A stretch of DNA of 39,252 nt from an uncultured Ideonella sp. (GTDB taxonomy: Bacteria > Pseudomonadota > Gammaproteobacteria > Burkholderiales > Burkholderiaceae), in NCBI GenBank assembly GCA_946479475.1, contig CAMLGG010000012.1:1-39252 (forward strand), read 5' to 3'. The number at the start of each line of letters is the position of its first letter. Positions within the stretch are counted from its first letter, which is position 1. The translations under genes were made by a program, and so were the position numbers. This document shows, one piece after another, positions 23,216 to 34,088 of this stretch. Under the pieces are notes generated by a model, which did no database searches, was not told where the DNA came from, and was given only the letters and a program-made list of their open reading frames with translations.

Positions 23216-24281
23216 GGGCTGCCTCCCATGCCGCCGTGGTCGGCTTCGAGTCCGCGCAGCCACCGAACAGCAGCAGCATCATGCCGACGGCCATCAGCGG
23301 CACCATCCACCAGCCGTGCACCGCGGCCGGCTCGACCGAGGGCAGCACCAGCCAGGAGGTGTTCAGCAGTTGCGTCGCCAGCAGCAGGCCGGCGATCACC
23401 GACAGTCGAGCGGGCCTGTCCTTCAGGCGTCGTTGCAGCAGCGCGAGCATCGGCACGGCCAGCTGAAGGGCCGCGAGGGCCAGCGCCATGCCTGCCCAGC
23501 CGCCGCGCGATCGTGGCAGGTACCAGGCGATCTCCGCCGGAAGGTCCTCCGACCAGATGATCAGGAACTCCATGAAGGCCAGGTAGGCCCAGGTCATCAG
23601 CCACATCAGGAGCAGGTTGCCGAGGTCGCGGCCCAGGGGCGGCCGCCCTGGCTTGCTCCGGGCGAGCGTCCGAGGCGCGCGGCGCGCGGCCCAGCAGGTG
23701 GCGAGCGCGGCGCCGCCCAGTGCCTGGCCGGACAGGACGACCAGCCCGAAGGCGCTGCTGTACCAGCCGGGCACGAGCGACATCAGCAGGTCCACAGAGG
23801 CCAGCGTGCCGCTGAGCAGGTACAGCGCCAGGGCCGCGGCGGCTCGCCCCTTGCGCGCCAGCGTGGCCGGGCGCGCGAGCCACCACCACAGTCCGGCATA
23901 CGCCGCCATGCGAAGCCAGAAGAACCCCGGCTGCAGCCACCAGCGGCCGAAGTCCGGGCGGGCGAGCTGGCGCGACCAGTCTGCCTGCCCTGCCCAGGGA
24001 TAGAGCTGCGAGAGGCCGGCCGCCAGCGGCAGCACGAGCAGCAGGGCCAGCGGCAGACGGCGCATGGCCTGCCGTCCCAGCGGGCGCAGCAGGCGGCCCC
24101 AGCGGCCGCCGGTGAGCCGATGGATGCACAGGTTGGCTTGCAGGCCGAGCAGCAGGCCGACCGCGAACCACCACGCGGTGAGCCAGCAGGCGAAGAACAG
24201 GCGGGGAGCGAAAGCCAGCCCGGGCAGTACCAGTGCCAGCGCCAGCATGCCGGCGATCGGCGGCCAGTGCCTGCCCCTCAT
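23202..24281 (-). CDS. actF: Alternative complex III membrane subunit ActF
   Basis: The 359-residue polytopic protein has about ten hydrophobic helices, including GMLALALVLPGLAF, LLLMWLMTWAYLAFMEFLIIW and LLLATQLLNTSWLVLPSVEP. The MTWAYLAFMEFLIIW segment is characteristic of ActF, the second, smaller NrfD-like-fold quinone-site subunit. It helps build the membrane arm of the quinol:cytochrome c/oxidase oxidoreductase. The ATG at 24281 overlaps the actE stop (ATGA); an upstream in-frame ATG would run into actE. Assignment rests on segment pattern and operon position. Confidence 0.88.
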   Translation of the reverse strand: MRGRHWPPIAGMLALALVLPGLAFAPRLFFACWLTAWWFAVGLLLGLQANLCIHRLTGGRWGRLLRPLGRQAMRRLPLALLLVLPLAAGLSQLYPWAGQADWSRQLARPDFGRWWLQPGFFWLRMAAYAGLWWWLARPATLARKGRAAAALALYLLSGTLASVDLLMSLVPGWYSSAFGLVVLSGQALGGAALATCWAARRAPRTLARSKPGRPPLGRDLGNLLLMWLMTWAYLAFMEFLIIWSEDLPAEIAWYLPRSRGGWAGMALALAALQLAVPMLALLQRRLKDRPARLSVIAGLLLATQLLNTSWLVLPSVEPAAVHGWWMVPLMAVGMMLLLFGGCADSKPTTAAWEAARVRS

Positions 24282-24892
24282 GGCGTGGCCTTGGCCGCCG
24301 AAGCGGCTCCCGAGGGAGGCAGTGCCTGCAAGGCGGAGGCCATTGCCGGCGGGAGCTCGTCGACGCGTGCATGCTGGCTGAGCTGCAGTGCCCGGAGGTA
24401 CGAGACGATCGCCCACCGGTCGGGAACCGGCACGCGGGCGGCGTAGGAGGGCATCACGCCGTGGCCCTGCGTGATCACTTCGAAGATCGCCTGGTCGCTC
24501 AGCCGGCGCAGGCGTTCATCGTGGTACGACGGCGGGCGCGGGAAGCCGCGTTCGACCACCGGGCCCGAGCCATCGCCGAGCAGGCCGTGGCACGGCAGGC
24601 AGAAGATGGCATAGCGCTGCTGGCCCCGTTTCAGCATCGCCATGGCGCCGGTCGATCCCTCGCCTGCGCCTGAGCCGGCGGCGTCGCCGGTGCGCCGCCC
24701 GCTGCTCGTCGACGCCAGGTCACCCCCCGCCTGCGGCACCGTGCCGGGCACCGGCGCGCGCGCGGCCTTCCCATCGCGCCACAGCGTGCTCGCCTCGCCG
24801 GGGTCATAGCGCGGCTGCCGGTACATGTCCTGCATCCGGCGTTCGCAACCGGCCAGTGCGAGCAGGCCGCAGGCGGCGAGGAGGATCTTCAC
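24278..24892 (-). CDS. actE: Alternative complex III monoheme cytochrome c lipoprotein ActE
   Basis: The GTG at 24892 overlaps the actD stop (GTGA), giving 204 residues. The N-terminus is a lipoprotein signal with lipobox LALAGC (Cys16). A low-complexity Gly/Ser/Thr stretch (about 50-82) precedes a class I cytochrome c domain with heme motif CLPCH (98-102) and a candidate distal Met in HGVMPSYA. RMQDMYRQPRYDP is typical of ActE N-termini. ActE relays electrons from ActA/ActB toward the oxidase on the periplasmic face. Confidence 0.92.
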   Translation of the reverse strand: MKILLAACGLLALAGCERRMQDMYRQPRYDPGEASTLWRDGKAARAPVPGTVPQAGGDLASTSSGRRTGDAAGSGAGEGSTGAMAMLKRGQQRYAIFCLPCHGLLGDGSGPVVERGFPRPPSYHDERLRRLSDQAIFEVITQGHGVMPSYAARVPVPDRWAIVSYLRALQLSQHARVDELPPAMASALQALPPSGAASAAKATP

Positions 24893-25421
24893 CGCCGGAC
24901 CTCCACGCATTCGAGCGGGCGGTGCAACTCCAGCCAGGCGGCGCTGCGCCGTTCGTCGAACTGCGGGTCGTCGGCACGCAGGCAGAGGAAGAACCGGTTG
25001 CGCGTGGCCAGGTCGAAGTCCGCCGCGTTGAAGACGGGGTGCGATACATCGGGCAACCGGTTGCCGATGATGACCGCCAGGAAGGCCGCCAGGGCACCGC
25101 CGAGCACGGCCAGCTCGAAGCTCACCGGCACGAACATCGGCCAGCTGTGCAGCGGCCGGCCGCCCACGTCGATCGGATAGTCCACCACCGCCGAGTACCA
25201 CTGCATCGCGTAGCCGCCCAGCCCGCCCAGCAGCGCGCCTGCGAGGGTCAGGGGCGCCACCCGGTTGCGCTCGAAGCCCAGTGCCTCGGCCAGGCCGTCC
25301 ACCGGGAACGGCGAGTAGGCCTCGGCACGCGAGTAGCCCGCGTCGCGCGCTGCGCGCGCGGCCGCAAGCAGGTTGTCCGCGGTGGCGAACTCGGCCATCA
25401 GCCCCCACAGCCGGCTTCGAT

Positions 25422-25425
<4 letters not shown>
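24889..25425 (-). CDS. actD: Alternative complex III subunit ActD (DUF3341)
   Basis: The 178-residue protein has the DUF3341 pattern: an N-terminal cytoplasmic segment (GLMAEFATADNLLAAARAARDAGY...YSPFPVDGL), two transmembrane helices (about 57-77 and 98-121) and a C-terminal tail with FFLCLRADDPQFD. ActD is a structural membrane subunit of ACIII without known cofactors. The start and stop overlap neighbours by 4 nt. Confidence 0.92.
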
Positions 25426-26773
<1,348 letters not shown>

Positions 26774-26777
<4 letters not shown>

Positions 26778-29680
26778 TCCCGCTCCGGCGGCGCCACGCG
26801 GGCCAGGTAGGTCGTGCGCGGCCGGGTGTTGAGCTCGCCGAGCAGGGCGTAGTGCCGGGGCGACTCGCGCAGCTGCCTCACGCGGCTGAACTGCAGCGCC
26901 AGGTCGCCGAAGGCAATGGCGCGGGTGGGGCACACGGCCTGGCAGGCGGTGACCACGTCGCCATCGACGAGCGGCTGCCCGGTCCTCTCGGCGTGGTGCC
27001 GCGCCCGCGTGATCCGCTGCAGGCAATAGGTGCACTTCTCCATCACCCCGCGCTGGCGCACGGTGACATCCGGGTTGCGCTGGGCCTTCAGGGTCTCGGT
27101 GGTGGAGTCGGTGTACTGCAGGAAATTGAAGCGCCGCACCTTGTACGGGCAGTTGTTCGAGCAGAAGCGGGTGCCGATGCAGCGGTTGTAGACCTGCAGG
27201 TTCAGGCCCTCGCTGTCATGCACCGTGGCGCCCACCGGACAGACCAGCTCGCATGGCGCGTGCTCGCAATGGACGCAGGCGAGCGGCTGGAAGACCGTGT
27301 TGGCGATCTCCGGGGCTTCGTAGCGGTCCACCCGTATCCAGTGCATCTGGCGCCCGAGCGCGACCTGCTGCCGCCCCACGACCGGAATGTTGTTCTCGGC
27401 CTGGCAGGCGATCGTGCAGGCGTTGCAGCCGATGCAGGCATCCAGGTCGATCACCATCGCCCAGGCATGCGCCGGATCCGCGGAGGCCGGATAGAGCGAC
27501 TCTCGCTCGTGTGCGGCCAGCACTTCGCCGGCCTTCAAGGTGCGGGCGATCTCTCGTCCGCTCCGGCTGAACTCGTGCTGGGTCGTGGCGAAGGCATGGC
27601 GCGATCCCAGCGCTTGCAGCGCGATCGTGGCGGGCACCGCCTGAGCCGGCATCAGCGCCCAGGCGTCGAACCCGATGCCGCTTCCGACGCGGCCGGCCCG
27701 GCGCCGCCCGTATCCGAGCGGCAAGGTCACCGCTGCGTCGGCATGGCGTTCGTCGACCCAGACCGGCATGTCCAGCGTCCGGTCGCCGATGCGGCCGCGC
27801 ACCCGGTCGCCGGTCGACACCGCCAGCCCGGCCGCGGTGCGGGGGCTCATCAGCAACGCGTTGTCCCAGGTCAGCTTGGTGAAGGGGCGCGGCAGTTCCT
27901 GCAGCCAGCCGCAGTTGGCGAAGCGGCCATCGTGCACGGCGGGGTCCGGAGCGAACAACGCCACCAGGGCCGGCGCGAAGACCGGGGGATCGGCCGGCAA
28001 GCGGGCCTGTGCAGGCACGACCGGCGTGGCCGCCGTGCCCTCGATGAAGCCTCGCCGCAAGGACTCGCGCCAGAACGCCTCGAATGGCTCGACTGAAGCG
28101 CCCGCCCATTGCGCCTGCACCAGGGAGCGTGCGTCCTCGACCGGGTCGCCCATCATCATCGCCAGCAACTCACCGGTGGAGCGGCCGCCATACAACGGTG
28201 CGATCGCCGGCTGCAGCAGGGTCACGCTGCCATCGAACGCGCGTGCATCGCCCCATCGCTCATAGTCGTGCGCGAGCGGCACATGCCAGTGGCAGCAGGC
28301 CGCAGTCTCGTCAGCCTGCAGCCCCGCATGGACGCTGAAGCTTGCGCGGCCCAGGGCCTGCGCGACGCCCCATGCCGCTGGTGCGTCGTAGGCCGGGTTG
28401 CAGGCGATGACGGCGAGCGTGTGCACCTCGCCGGCCTGCAGCGCCCGGACCAGCTCGACCAGGCTGCCGGCTTCCGGCGCGGCGTCGGGCGGCTCGATCA
28501 GCTCCAGCGTGCGGCCGATGGCGCCGAGGCGCTGGTTCAGCGCCATGGCCAACGCATGCGCCTGCGGCGACAGGCCGCGGCCGGCCAGCACCAGGGCATC
28601 GGGACCGGCAGTTCGCAGGGCATCCAGCACGCGCGCCTCGAAGGCGGCCTCCTGCGCTGAAGTCGCCGGTCCGGCGGCCAGTCCAGGGAACCAGTTTCGT
28701 GCCAGTCGCCACAGCATGGCCTCGATGCGCCCCGGTGGCAGGGCCAGCCGCGAATCGGCTCTCGCCCCCAGAAGGCCTGGCGACGCTTCCAGCGCGAATG
28801 CACGCGGCAAGCTGCCGGTGGATCGCCCTTGCGCGCGCGCCGCGGCCCAGTCGGCCGCATGCCGCACGGCCCCCGGCCCGTCGCTGAACGGGTCCGCGGC
28901 CAGCGCGAGCAGGCAGCGAGCGGAACGCAGGCGCGGCAGCGGCAACAGCGCGCGACCGAACGCGGATCGGGAGCCCGCCTCGCCGGCCGGATCATGCAGC
29001 GGTGCGTGCACGTGCCAGCGCGAACCGGGGTGGCGGGACAGCCAGCGTGCAATCAACGAGCGATCCGTCGGCGAGGTGATCGGCCCGGTGAGCAGGTGCA
29101 GGCCTTGGCCGGCTCCAGCCTGGCGGCTCGAAGTGCGTTCATGCGCAGCGGCTGCCCAGGCCGACCGGAAGGCCTGCCACGACGAGGCGGCATGCGGCCA
29201 TCCGAGGCCTTGGCCGGGCCCATCGAGGCGCTCGGTCACGGTCCTCGAGCGATCGGGATCCCACAGCTCGAGGATCGAAGCCTGTGCGAAGACATCGGTG
29301 GCGCCGAGGCTGGACGGATGCAGCGGATTGCCCTCGATCTTGACGGGCCGGCCGTCGACGGTGCCGACGAGGACGCCGTGGGCGAATCCGTCTCGCACGA
29401 AGGCGCTCGCGTAGTACAGGCCGTTGCCCGGATGTCCTGCGGTCTCCGGCATCCGGACGAAAGGGTGGACCGTGTCGTTCGGCGGTGCGCTGCAGGCACC
29501 CGAGGCCAGCGCCGTCGATGCCGCGAGCAGGGCCAGCGCCTGGCGGCGGTCCAGTCCGGCGCGTTCGCGATGGAGGTGGACGGGGGACTCGGGTGCGGTG
29601 CCGGATGAGGGGGGGTCTTGCTGCACCTGAGGCTCCCGGAGGGTCCCGGAGACGGTCTCCGGGCAATCGCCGTGCCGCAT
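26774..29680 (-). CDS. actB: Alternative complex III iron-sulfur subunit ActB (molybdopterin-enzyme-like)
   Basis: The 968-residue protein joins a large N-terminal domain (about 60-700) resembling molybdopterin oxidoreductases, without a cofactor site I can see, to a C-terminal iron-sulfur domain. From 749, fifteen cysteines fall in the order CIGCNACTIAC, CVHC...PCELVC, RCIGTRFCSNNC, CTYC and CQAVC, which fits three [4Fe-4S] clusters and one [3Fe-4S] cluster. An RRQALALLAAS twin-arginine-like signal near 46 followed by ASGAC suggests Tat export and perhaps lipidation. Start choice is uncertain: the ATG at 29680 has no visible ribosome-binding site, whereas a GTG at 29626 has GGGAG six bases upstream. 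It begins 10 bp after the actA stop. Confidence 0.94.
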
Positions 29681-29690
29681 CGCTGCCGCG

Positions 29691-30341
29691 CTAGCGGTGG
29701 CAGGTCGAGCAGTCGGTGCGCCGGCGCCTGTCGTGCAGCTGCGCGAGCTGGGCCAGCCGCTGCCCCTGCGCGGGCGAGATCCGCGTCGGAGGAGGCATTG
29801 CCGTGATCTCGTCGGGCGGATGCAGGCGAGCCTGCGGGTTGCGGTGGCAGCCCAGGCACCACTGCATCATCAACGGTGCAGTGCGCCAGGTCAGCGGCAT
29901 CTGGTCGACGCGGCCATGGCATTCGATGCACGCGACGCCCTTGCTCAGGTGCACGCCGTGGTCGAAGAAGACGAAGTCGGGCAACTGGTGGACTCGACGC
30001 CAGGCGAGCGGGCGACCGCGAGCCAGGCTGTCGCGCAAGGCCTGGAGCACGGGCTGGTCGGCATAGAGCTGCGAATGGCAGCTCATGCAGGTGTCGGTCG
30101 ACGGCATGCCGGCATGGGCGCTCGTCTCCACCGACGTGTGGCAGTAACGGCAGTCGATGCCATCGTCTCCTGCATGGTGCTTGTGGCTGAACGGGATCTC
30201 CTGGGCCACGGGCTCGCCCAGCGGCTCGTAGGAGCGCGCGCGCCACACCGTCAAGGCCAGGGCCAGCATCGCCAGGCCTGCGAAGGCGAGGAAGGCGAGC
30301 TTGACGCCCAGCTCGGCTCCGGGACGGAACGCGGGTTGCAT
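29691..30341 (-). CDS. actA: Alternative complex III pentaheme cytochrome c ActA
   Basis: The 216-residue protein has one N-terminal transmembrane helix (about 12-32) and five CxxCH heme motifs at Cys64, Cys85, Cys138, Cys162 and Cys211 (CRYCH, CMSCH, CIECH, CLGCH, CSTCH). It is the periplasmic multiheme electron-exit subunit of ACIII and the first gene of the operon. The ATG at 30341 gives a normal family N-terminus but lacks a clear ribosome-binding site. Only 75 bp separate it from the divergent GH15 gene, so its promoter lies in that gap or within that gene. Confidence 0.95.
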   Translation of the reverse strand: MQPAFRPGAELGVKLAFLAFAGLAMLALALTVWRARSYEPLGEPVAQEIPFSHKHHAGDDGIDCRYCHTSVETSAHAGMPSTDTCMSCHSQLYADQPVLQALRDSLARGRPLAWRRVHQLPDFVFFDHGVHLSKGVACIECHGRVDQMPLTWRTAPLMMQWCLGCHRNPQARLHPPDEITAMPPPTRISPAQGQRLAQLAQLHDRRRRTDCSTCHR

Positions 30342-30416
30342 CGCAGGCAGCAGGCGGGTTCGTCGCCACCTGCGGCAATCGATGTGCGCCCTGACGGTAC
30401 GGCGCTTGCTCGCGCG

Positions 30417-32252
30417 ATGCCCAGCATGACGAACGACCCGTACCGACCCATAGGCGACTACGCCATCATCGGCAACACGTTCACGGCCGCGCTGGTGGCG
30501 CCGGATGGCTCCATCGACTGGTGCTGCCTGCCCCACTTCGACAGCGGTGCGGTCTTCTGCCGCCTGCTCGATGCGCGCAAGGGCGGCAGCTTCGGACTCG
30601 GCCCCGTCGGGCCGTTCAACTGGCGCCGCCGCTATCTGGACGGCACCGCCGTGCTGGCCACCGAGTTCGAGGCAGCGAGCGGGCGTGTGCGCCTGACCGA
30701 CTGCATGCCGTCGCCTTCCCTGGTGCTCGCCACCGACCAGGACCAGACGGCGGCATGCCGGACGGTCCTGCGAAGGCTGGAAGGCCTGGAAGGCACCGTC
30801 GAGATCGAGCTCAGGCTGCACCCGACCATCGACTTCGCCCGGGAACGAGCTTTCGTGGAGCCGACGGACGACGGCTGGCGCCTCGACACGCTGCGCGAGT
30901 CGCTGCACCTGATCGTCCGTCCGCCGCTGCCGCTGCGGCAGGAGGGCGACCAGGTCATCGGCCGGTTCGAGGTCCGGGCAGGGCAGGTGTTCTGGATCGT
31001 CCTCACCCATGCGGAGCGCGGTGGCGAGGCCGTGGTGGCCGCGGACCCGGCGGCCTTGCTCGACCAGACCATGCGCCACTGGCGTGAATGGGAATCCGCG
31101 TGCGACTACCGCGGCCCGTACGAAGCCGAGGTCCGGACGAGCGCGCGGGTGCTCAAACTGCTCACCTTCGCCCCCACGGGCGGCATCGTGGCCGCCGCGA
31201 CCACTTCCTTGCCCGAGCTCATCGGCGGCTCGCGGAACTGGGACTACCGATTCTGCTGGCTGCGGGACTCCGCGCTCGTGCTGCATTCGCTGCTGTCCAT
31301 CGGCCATGCCACCGCGGCCGACCACTTCTTCAGCTGGCTGGTGCGCGCCTGGCAAGGCAGTTCGAGGTTGCAGATCCTCTACCGCCTCGGAGGCGGCGAG
31401 CGGACGCCGGAGGCCACGCTCGATCACCTGGAGGGGTACCGGGGATCGCGGCCGGTGAGGGTCGGCAATGCAGCCGCGGACCAGGTCCAGCTCGACGTCT
31501 ACGGCCACCTCCTGGACTCGGCCAGCGTCTACCTGCGAGGGCGGGACGGGCAGACCGCGCCGGGCTTGCAGCGCGCATTGGCCTTCCTGGCGGACGAGGC
31601 CGCACGGCGCTGGCGCGAGCCGGACAAGGGCCTGTGGGAGGTGCGCGGTCCGCCGGCACACCACCTGTCGTCGAGACTCCTCTGCTGGGTCGCACTCGAC
31701 CGGGCGTTGGGCCTGGCGGCGGCGGGCCGGCTCGACGGCGACCTGGAGCGATGGCGCACCGAGCGGGAAGCCATCCGGCGCGAGATCGACGAGCGCGGCT
31801 ACAACGCCAGGGTCGGAGCATTCACCCAGTGCCTGGGCGGCGAAGGCCTCGACGCCAGCGCGCTGCTGTTGCCCATCCTGGGCTTCCTGCCGGCCGGCGA
31901 CCGCCGCATGGTTTCGACGGTGGAGCGCATCCGCGAAGGGCTGGGACGCGACGGCCTGATCCAGCGCTACCGGACCGACGACGGACTGCCGGGCAGGGAG
32001 GGAAGCTTCTCCATCTGCAGCCTGTGGATGGCGGACAACCTGGCGCTGCAGGGGAGGACGGACGAGGCCGGGGCCCAGCTGGAACGGGTCCTTTCGTTCG
32101 CCAACGACGTGGGCCTGATGTCCGAGGAGATCGACCCGGCGAACGGGCAACTGCTGGGCAACTACCCTCAGGGATACACCCACCTGGCGCTGATCCGCTC
32201 GGCACTGACGCTGTCGCGCGCGCACCAGCGCCGCGCCGATTCCCGCCACTGA
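30417..32252 (+). CDS. Glycoside hydrolase family 15 enzyme (glucoamylase/trehalase-like)
   Basis: The 611-residue cytoplasmic protein (no signal peptide) begins with the bacterial GH15 N-terminal pattern IGDYAIIGNTFTAALVAPDGSIDWCCLPHFDS. The (alpha/alpha)6 barrel carries the family signature SRNWDYRFCWLRDSALVL (about 269-286), QLDVYGHLLDS and a near-terminal SEEIDP...LGNYPQGYTHLAL (about 570-590) containing a likely catalytic Glu. GH15 members hydrolyse alpha-glucosides; several bacterial ones are trehalases and lie beside otsA/otsB, so trehalose turnover is a reasonable guess given otsB in this window. ATGs at 30417 and 30426 are both possible, and neither has a good ribosome-binding site. 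The PPC-domain gene follows after 18 bp. Confidence 0.9.
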   Translation: MPSMTNDPYRPIGDYAIIGNTFTAALVAPDGSIDWCCLPHFDSGAVFCRLLDARKGGSFGLGPVGPFNWRRRYLDGTAVLATEFEAASGRVRLTDCMPSPSLVLATDQDQTAACRTVLRRLEGLEGTVEIELRLHPTIDFARERAFVEPTDDGWRLDTLRESLHLIVRPPLPLRQEGDQVIGRFEVRAGQVFWIVLTHAERGGEAVVAADPAALLDQTMRHWREWESACDYRGPYEAEVRTSARVLKLLTFAPTGGIVAAATTSLPELIGGSRNWDYRFCWLRDSALVLHSLLSIGHATAADHFFSWLVRAWQGSSRLQILYRLGGGERTPEATLDHLEGYRGSRPVRVGNAAADQVQLDVYGHLLDSASVYLRGRDGQTAPGLQRALAFLADEAARRWREPDKGLWEVRGPPAHHLSSRLLCWVALDRALGLAAAGRLDGDLERWRTEREAIRREIDERGYNARVGAFTQCLGGEGLDASALLLPILGFLPAGDRRMVSTVERIREGLGRDGLIQRYRTDDGLPGREGSFSICSLWMADNLALQGRTDEAGAQLERVLSFANDVGLMSEEIDPANGQLLGNYPQGYTHLALIRSALTLSRAHQRRADSRH

Positions 32253-32270
32253 CAGCCCAAGGAGATCGAG

Positions 32271-32708
32271 ATGAGAGCCAAGGTGATCAACCAAGCCCCC
32301 GAGCGCACCATGGCCGTGGTGCTGGACACCGGGGAAGAGGTCGTTTCGCTGCTCCAGCGCTTCGCGGCTGAGCAGAGTGTCCATGCCGGGCGGATCACCG
32401 GCATTGGCGCGTTCCAGCGGGCCACGCTCGGCTACTTCGACTGGCAGCGCAAGGAGTACGACCGGATCCCGGTCGCTGAGCAGGTGGAAGTCCTGTCGCT
32501 CATGGGCGACGTGGCACTGGATGGCGGCGAGCCCAGGATCCACCTCCACGTGGTGCTCGGGCGCAGGGACGGCAGCACGTTGGGCGGCCACTTGCTGGAT
32601 GCGGTCGTCCGGCCCACGCTGGAGGTGTTGCTCGTCGACTCGCCGTCGTACTTGATCCGCGAGCACGACCCCGTCAGCGGATTGGCATTGATCCGGCATG
32701 CGCCTTGA
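32271..32708 (+). CDS. PPC/DUF296-domain protein
   Basis: The 145-residue protein is a single PPC (DUF296) domain: TGEEVVSLLQRFAAEQSV, RITGIGAFQRATLGYFD and the metal-site-like HLHVVLGRRDG, ending with TLEVLLVDSP. In plants the domain occurs in AT-hook proteins. Bacterial stand-alone forms are trimeric and of unclear function, with possible nucleotide or metal binding. AAGGAG lies seven bases before the ATG and the gene is almost certainly co-transcribed with the GH15 gene. It has no DNA-binding AT-hook of its own. Confidence 0.88.
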   Translation: MRAKVINQAPERTMAVVLDTGEEVVSLLQRFAAEQSVHAGRITGIGAFQRATLGYFDWQRKEYDRIPVAEQVEVLSLMGDVALDGGEPRIHLHVVLGRRDGSTLGGHLLDAVVRPTLEVLLVDSPSYLIREHDPVSGLALIRHAP

Positions 32709-32748
32709 GGGACTCGGGTCGAGGGCGGCTCTCCTTTCGGTAAATTGG

Positions 32749-32758
32749 TTTGTACAAA
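32749..32758. repeat. TTTGTACAAA palindrome in a convergent gap
   Basis: This perfect 10-bp palindrome lies in an AT-rich pocket of the 102-bp gap between the PPC gene and the opposing permease gene. Because both genes end here, an operator role is not obvious. The rest of the gap is GC-rich and shows no convincing terminator. Confidence 0.35.
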
Positions 32759-32810
32759 TGCAAGAGCGGTTCGGCGAGCGCTCCTCCGCGCGCCCTCGCG
32801 GCTGCGGGCG

Positions 32811-33845
32811 CTATCGCAAGGATGATGCGGCTGTATCGACGCCGGCCATGCCCTCCAGCCAGGTCTCCACGTAAAGCCTTCGCACCATCACCATGGTCAA
32901 CACCATGAGCGGCGTGCCGAAGATCACCCCGGCCCATCCGAACAGCGTCCCGAACACCAGCACGGCACCGACAGCCAGGGCGGGCGGCAGGTGCACGGCC
33001 CAGCGCTGGATCAAGGGCACCAGCAGGTTGCCCTCCACCTGCTGCAGCGCGAAGAACAGCAGGCCCACCCAGAGCGCCTGCTGCGGCCCCTGGGCGAAGG
33101 CGACCAGCACCGCGAGCGCCCCCGAGAAGATGGGACCCAGGAAGGGAATGAACTCCAGCAGGCCGCAGATCAGGGCCAGGGCGAGGGCCATCGGCATCCC
33201 CAGCCACCACAGGCCCACGGCGACGGCGACACCCATGGCAGCCATGGTCACGAGCTGGCCCAGGAGCCAGCGGGTCAATGCTTCGCCGGCCGCGTCCAGG
33301 GCCCCGCGGGCCTGATCGCGGTGTCGCGGCGGAACCAGCCGCACCAGGCCATCGCGGTAGGTGTGCGGGTCCGAGGCGAGGTAGAGCCCCAGCAGCGCGA
33401 TGAGTGCCATCGCTCCCAGCGCGTGCATGGTGCCCGTGGCCAGGAGGGCGATGTTCGACCACGGCAGCTCGGCAAGGCTCAGTTCGCTGCCGAACTGGAG
33501 CAGGCGCTCTCCCAACGGCTGCCCCACCAGCCAGCCCCGCAGCGCCTCCCAGGCCTGGGGAAGCTGGTGGCGCAGATCGGCCAGCTGCTCCGAGAGTGGC
33601 CCGCCGGCGAGCCACAGCACGCCGGCAGACAGCAGCGCCAGGCTCACCACCACGGTCGCGGTCGCCCATCGTTCGCCCATGCGGCAGCAGGAGGCGAGCG
33701 GCGCTGCCAGACCTCGCAGCGCGGCCGCGAAGAGCACGGCGCCGAAGACGAGCATGGCCGTCATGCGAAGGCGCCAGGCCAGCACGAGCAGGACGACGAG
33801 GCCGATGGCACGCCACATCGTGGCGGCCTGGAATTGCGAACTCAT
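32811..33845 (-). CDS. AI-2E (PerM/YdiK)-family membrane transporter
   Basis: The 344-residue protein has about eight hydrophobic helices in the AI-2E/PerM pattern: an N-terminal pair (AIGLVVLLVLAW, AMLVFGAVLFAAAL), an amphipathic middle region (LADLRHQLPQAWEALRGWL) and the conserved C-terminal half (LLEFIPFLGPIFSGALAVLVAF, GNLLVPLIQRWAVHLPPALAV, GWAGVIFGTPLMVL). Despite the family name, substrates vary and include Na+/H+ exchange and peptide or autoinducer export. The start at 33845 has AGGG six bases upstream. It stands alone, convergent with the PPC gene. Specific function is unknown. Confidence 0.9.
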   Translation of the reverse strand: MSSQFQAATMWRAIGLVVLLVLAWRLRMTAMLVFGAVLFAAALRGLAAPLASCCRMGERWATATVVVSLALLSAGVLWLAGGPLSEQLADLRHQLPQAWEALRGWLVGQPLGERLLQFGSELSLAELPWSNIALLATGTMHALGAMALIALLGLYLASDPHTYRDGLVRLVPPRHRDQARGALDAAGEALTRWLLGQLVTMAAMGVAVAVGLWWLGMPMALALALICGLLEFIPFLGPIFSGALAVLVAFAQGPQQALWVGLLFFALQQVEGNLLVPLIQRWAVHLPPALAVGAVLVFGTLFGWAGVIFGTPLMVLTMVMVRRLYVETWLEGMAGVDTAASSLR

Positions 33846-34088
33846 GGTCGGCCCTGCGGCATGGCTCGTACCCGAGCGGCCGCCCGGGGGGTCGTTTCGA
33901 GCGTGGACATCCCCGAGGAAAGCGCCCGCCTGTACGGCATCACGCGCTCGCCGGTGGACGGCGTCCTCGACGTCAAGGTGGTCGTGGGAGAGGGAAGTGC
34001 CGATCCACACATCCCATTGCCGTCGATGAACCTCCCACGAGCTGCGCCAGGCAGGCAGCAGGCTCGCCGGGCGCCAACACCCGCCACA

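Noticed and set aside
30342..32699. Upstream extension of the pentaheme cytochrome frame
   Set aside because: It is antisense to the GH15 and PPC genes; the ATG at 30341 gives a normal ActA membrane anchor.
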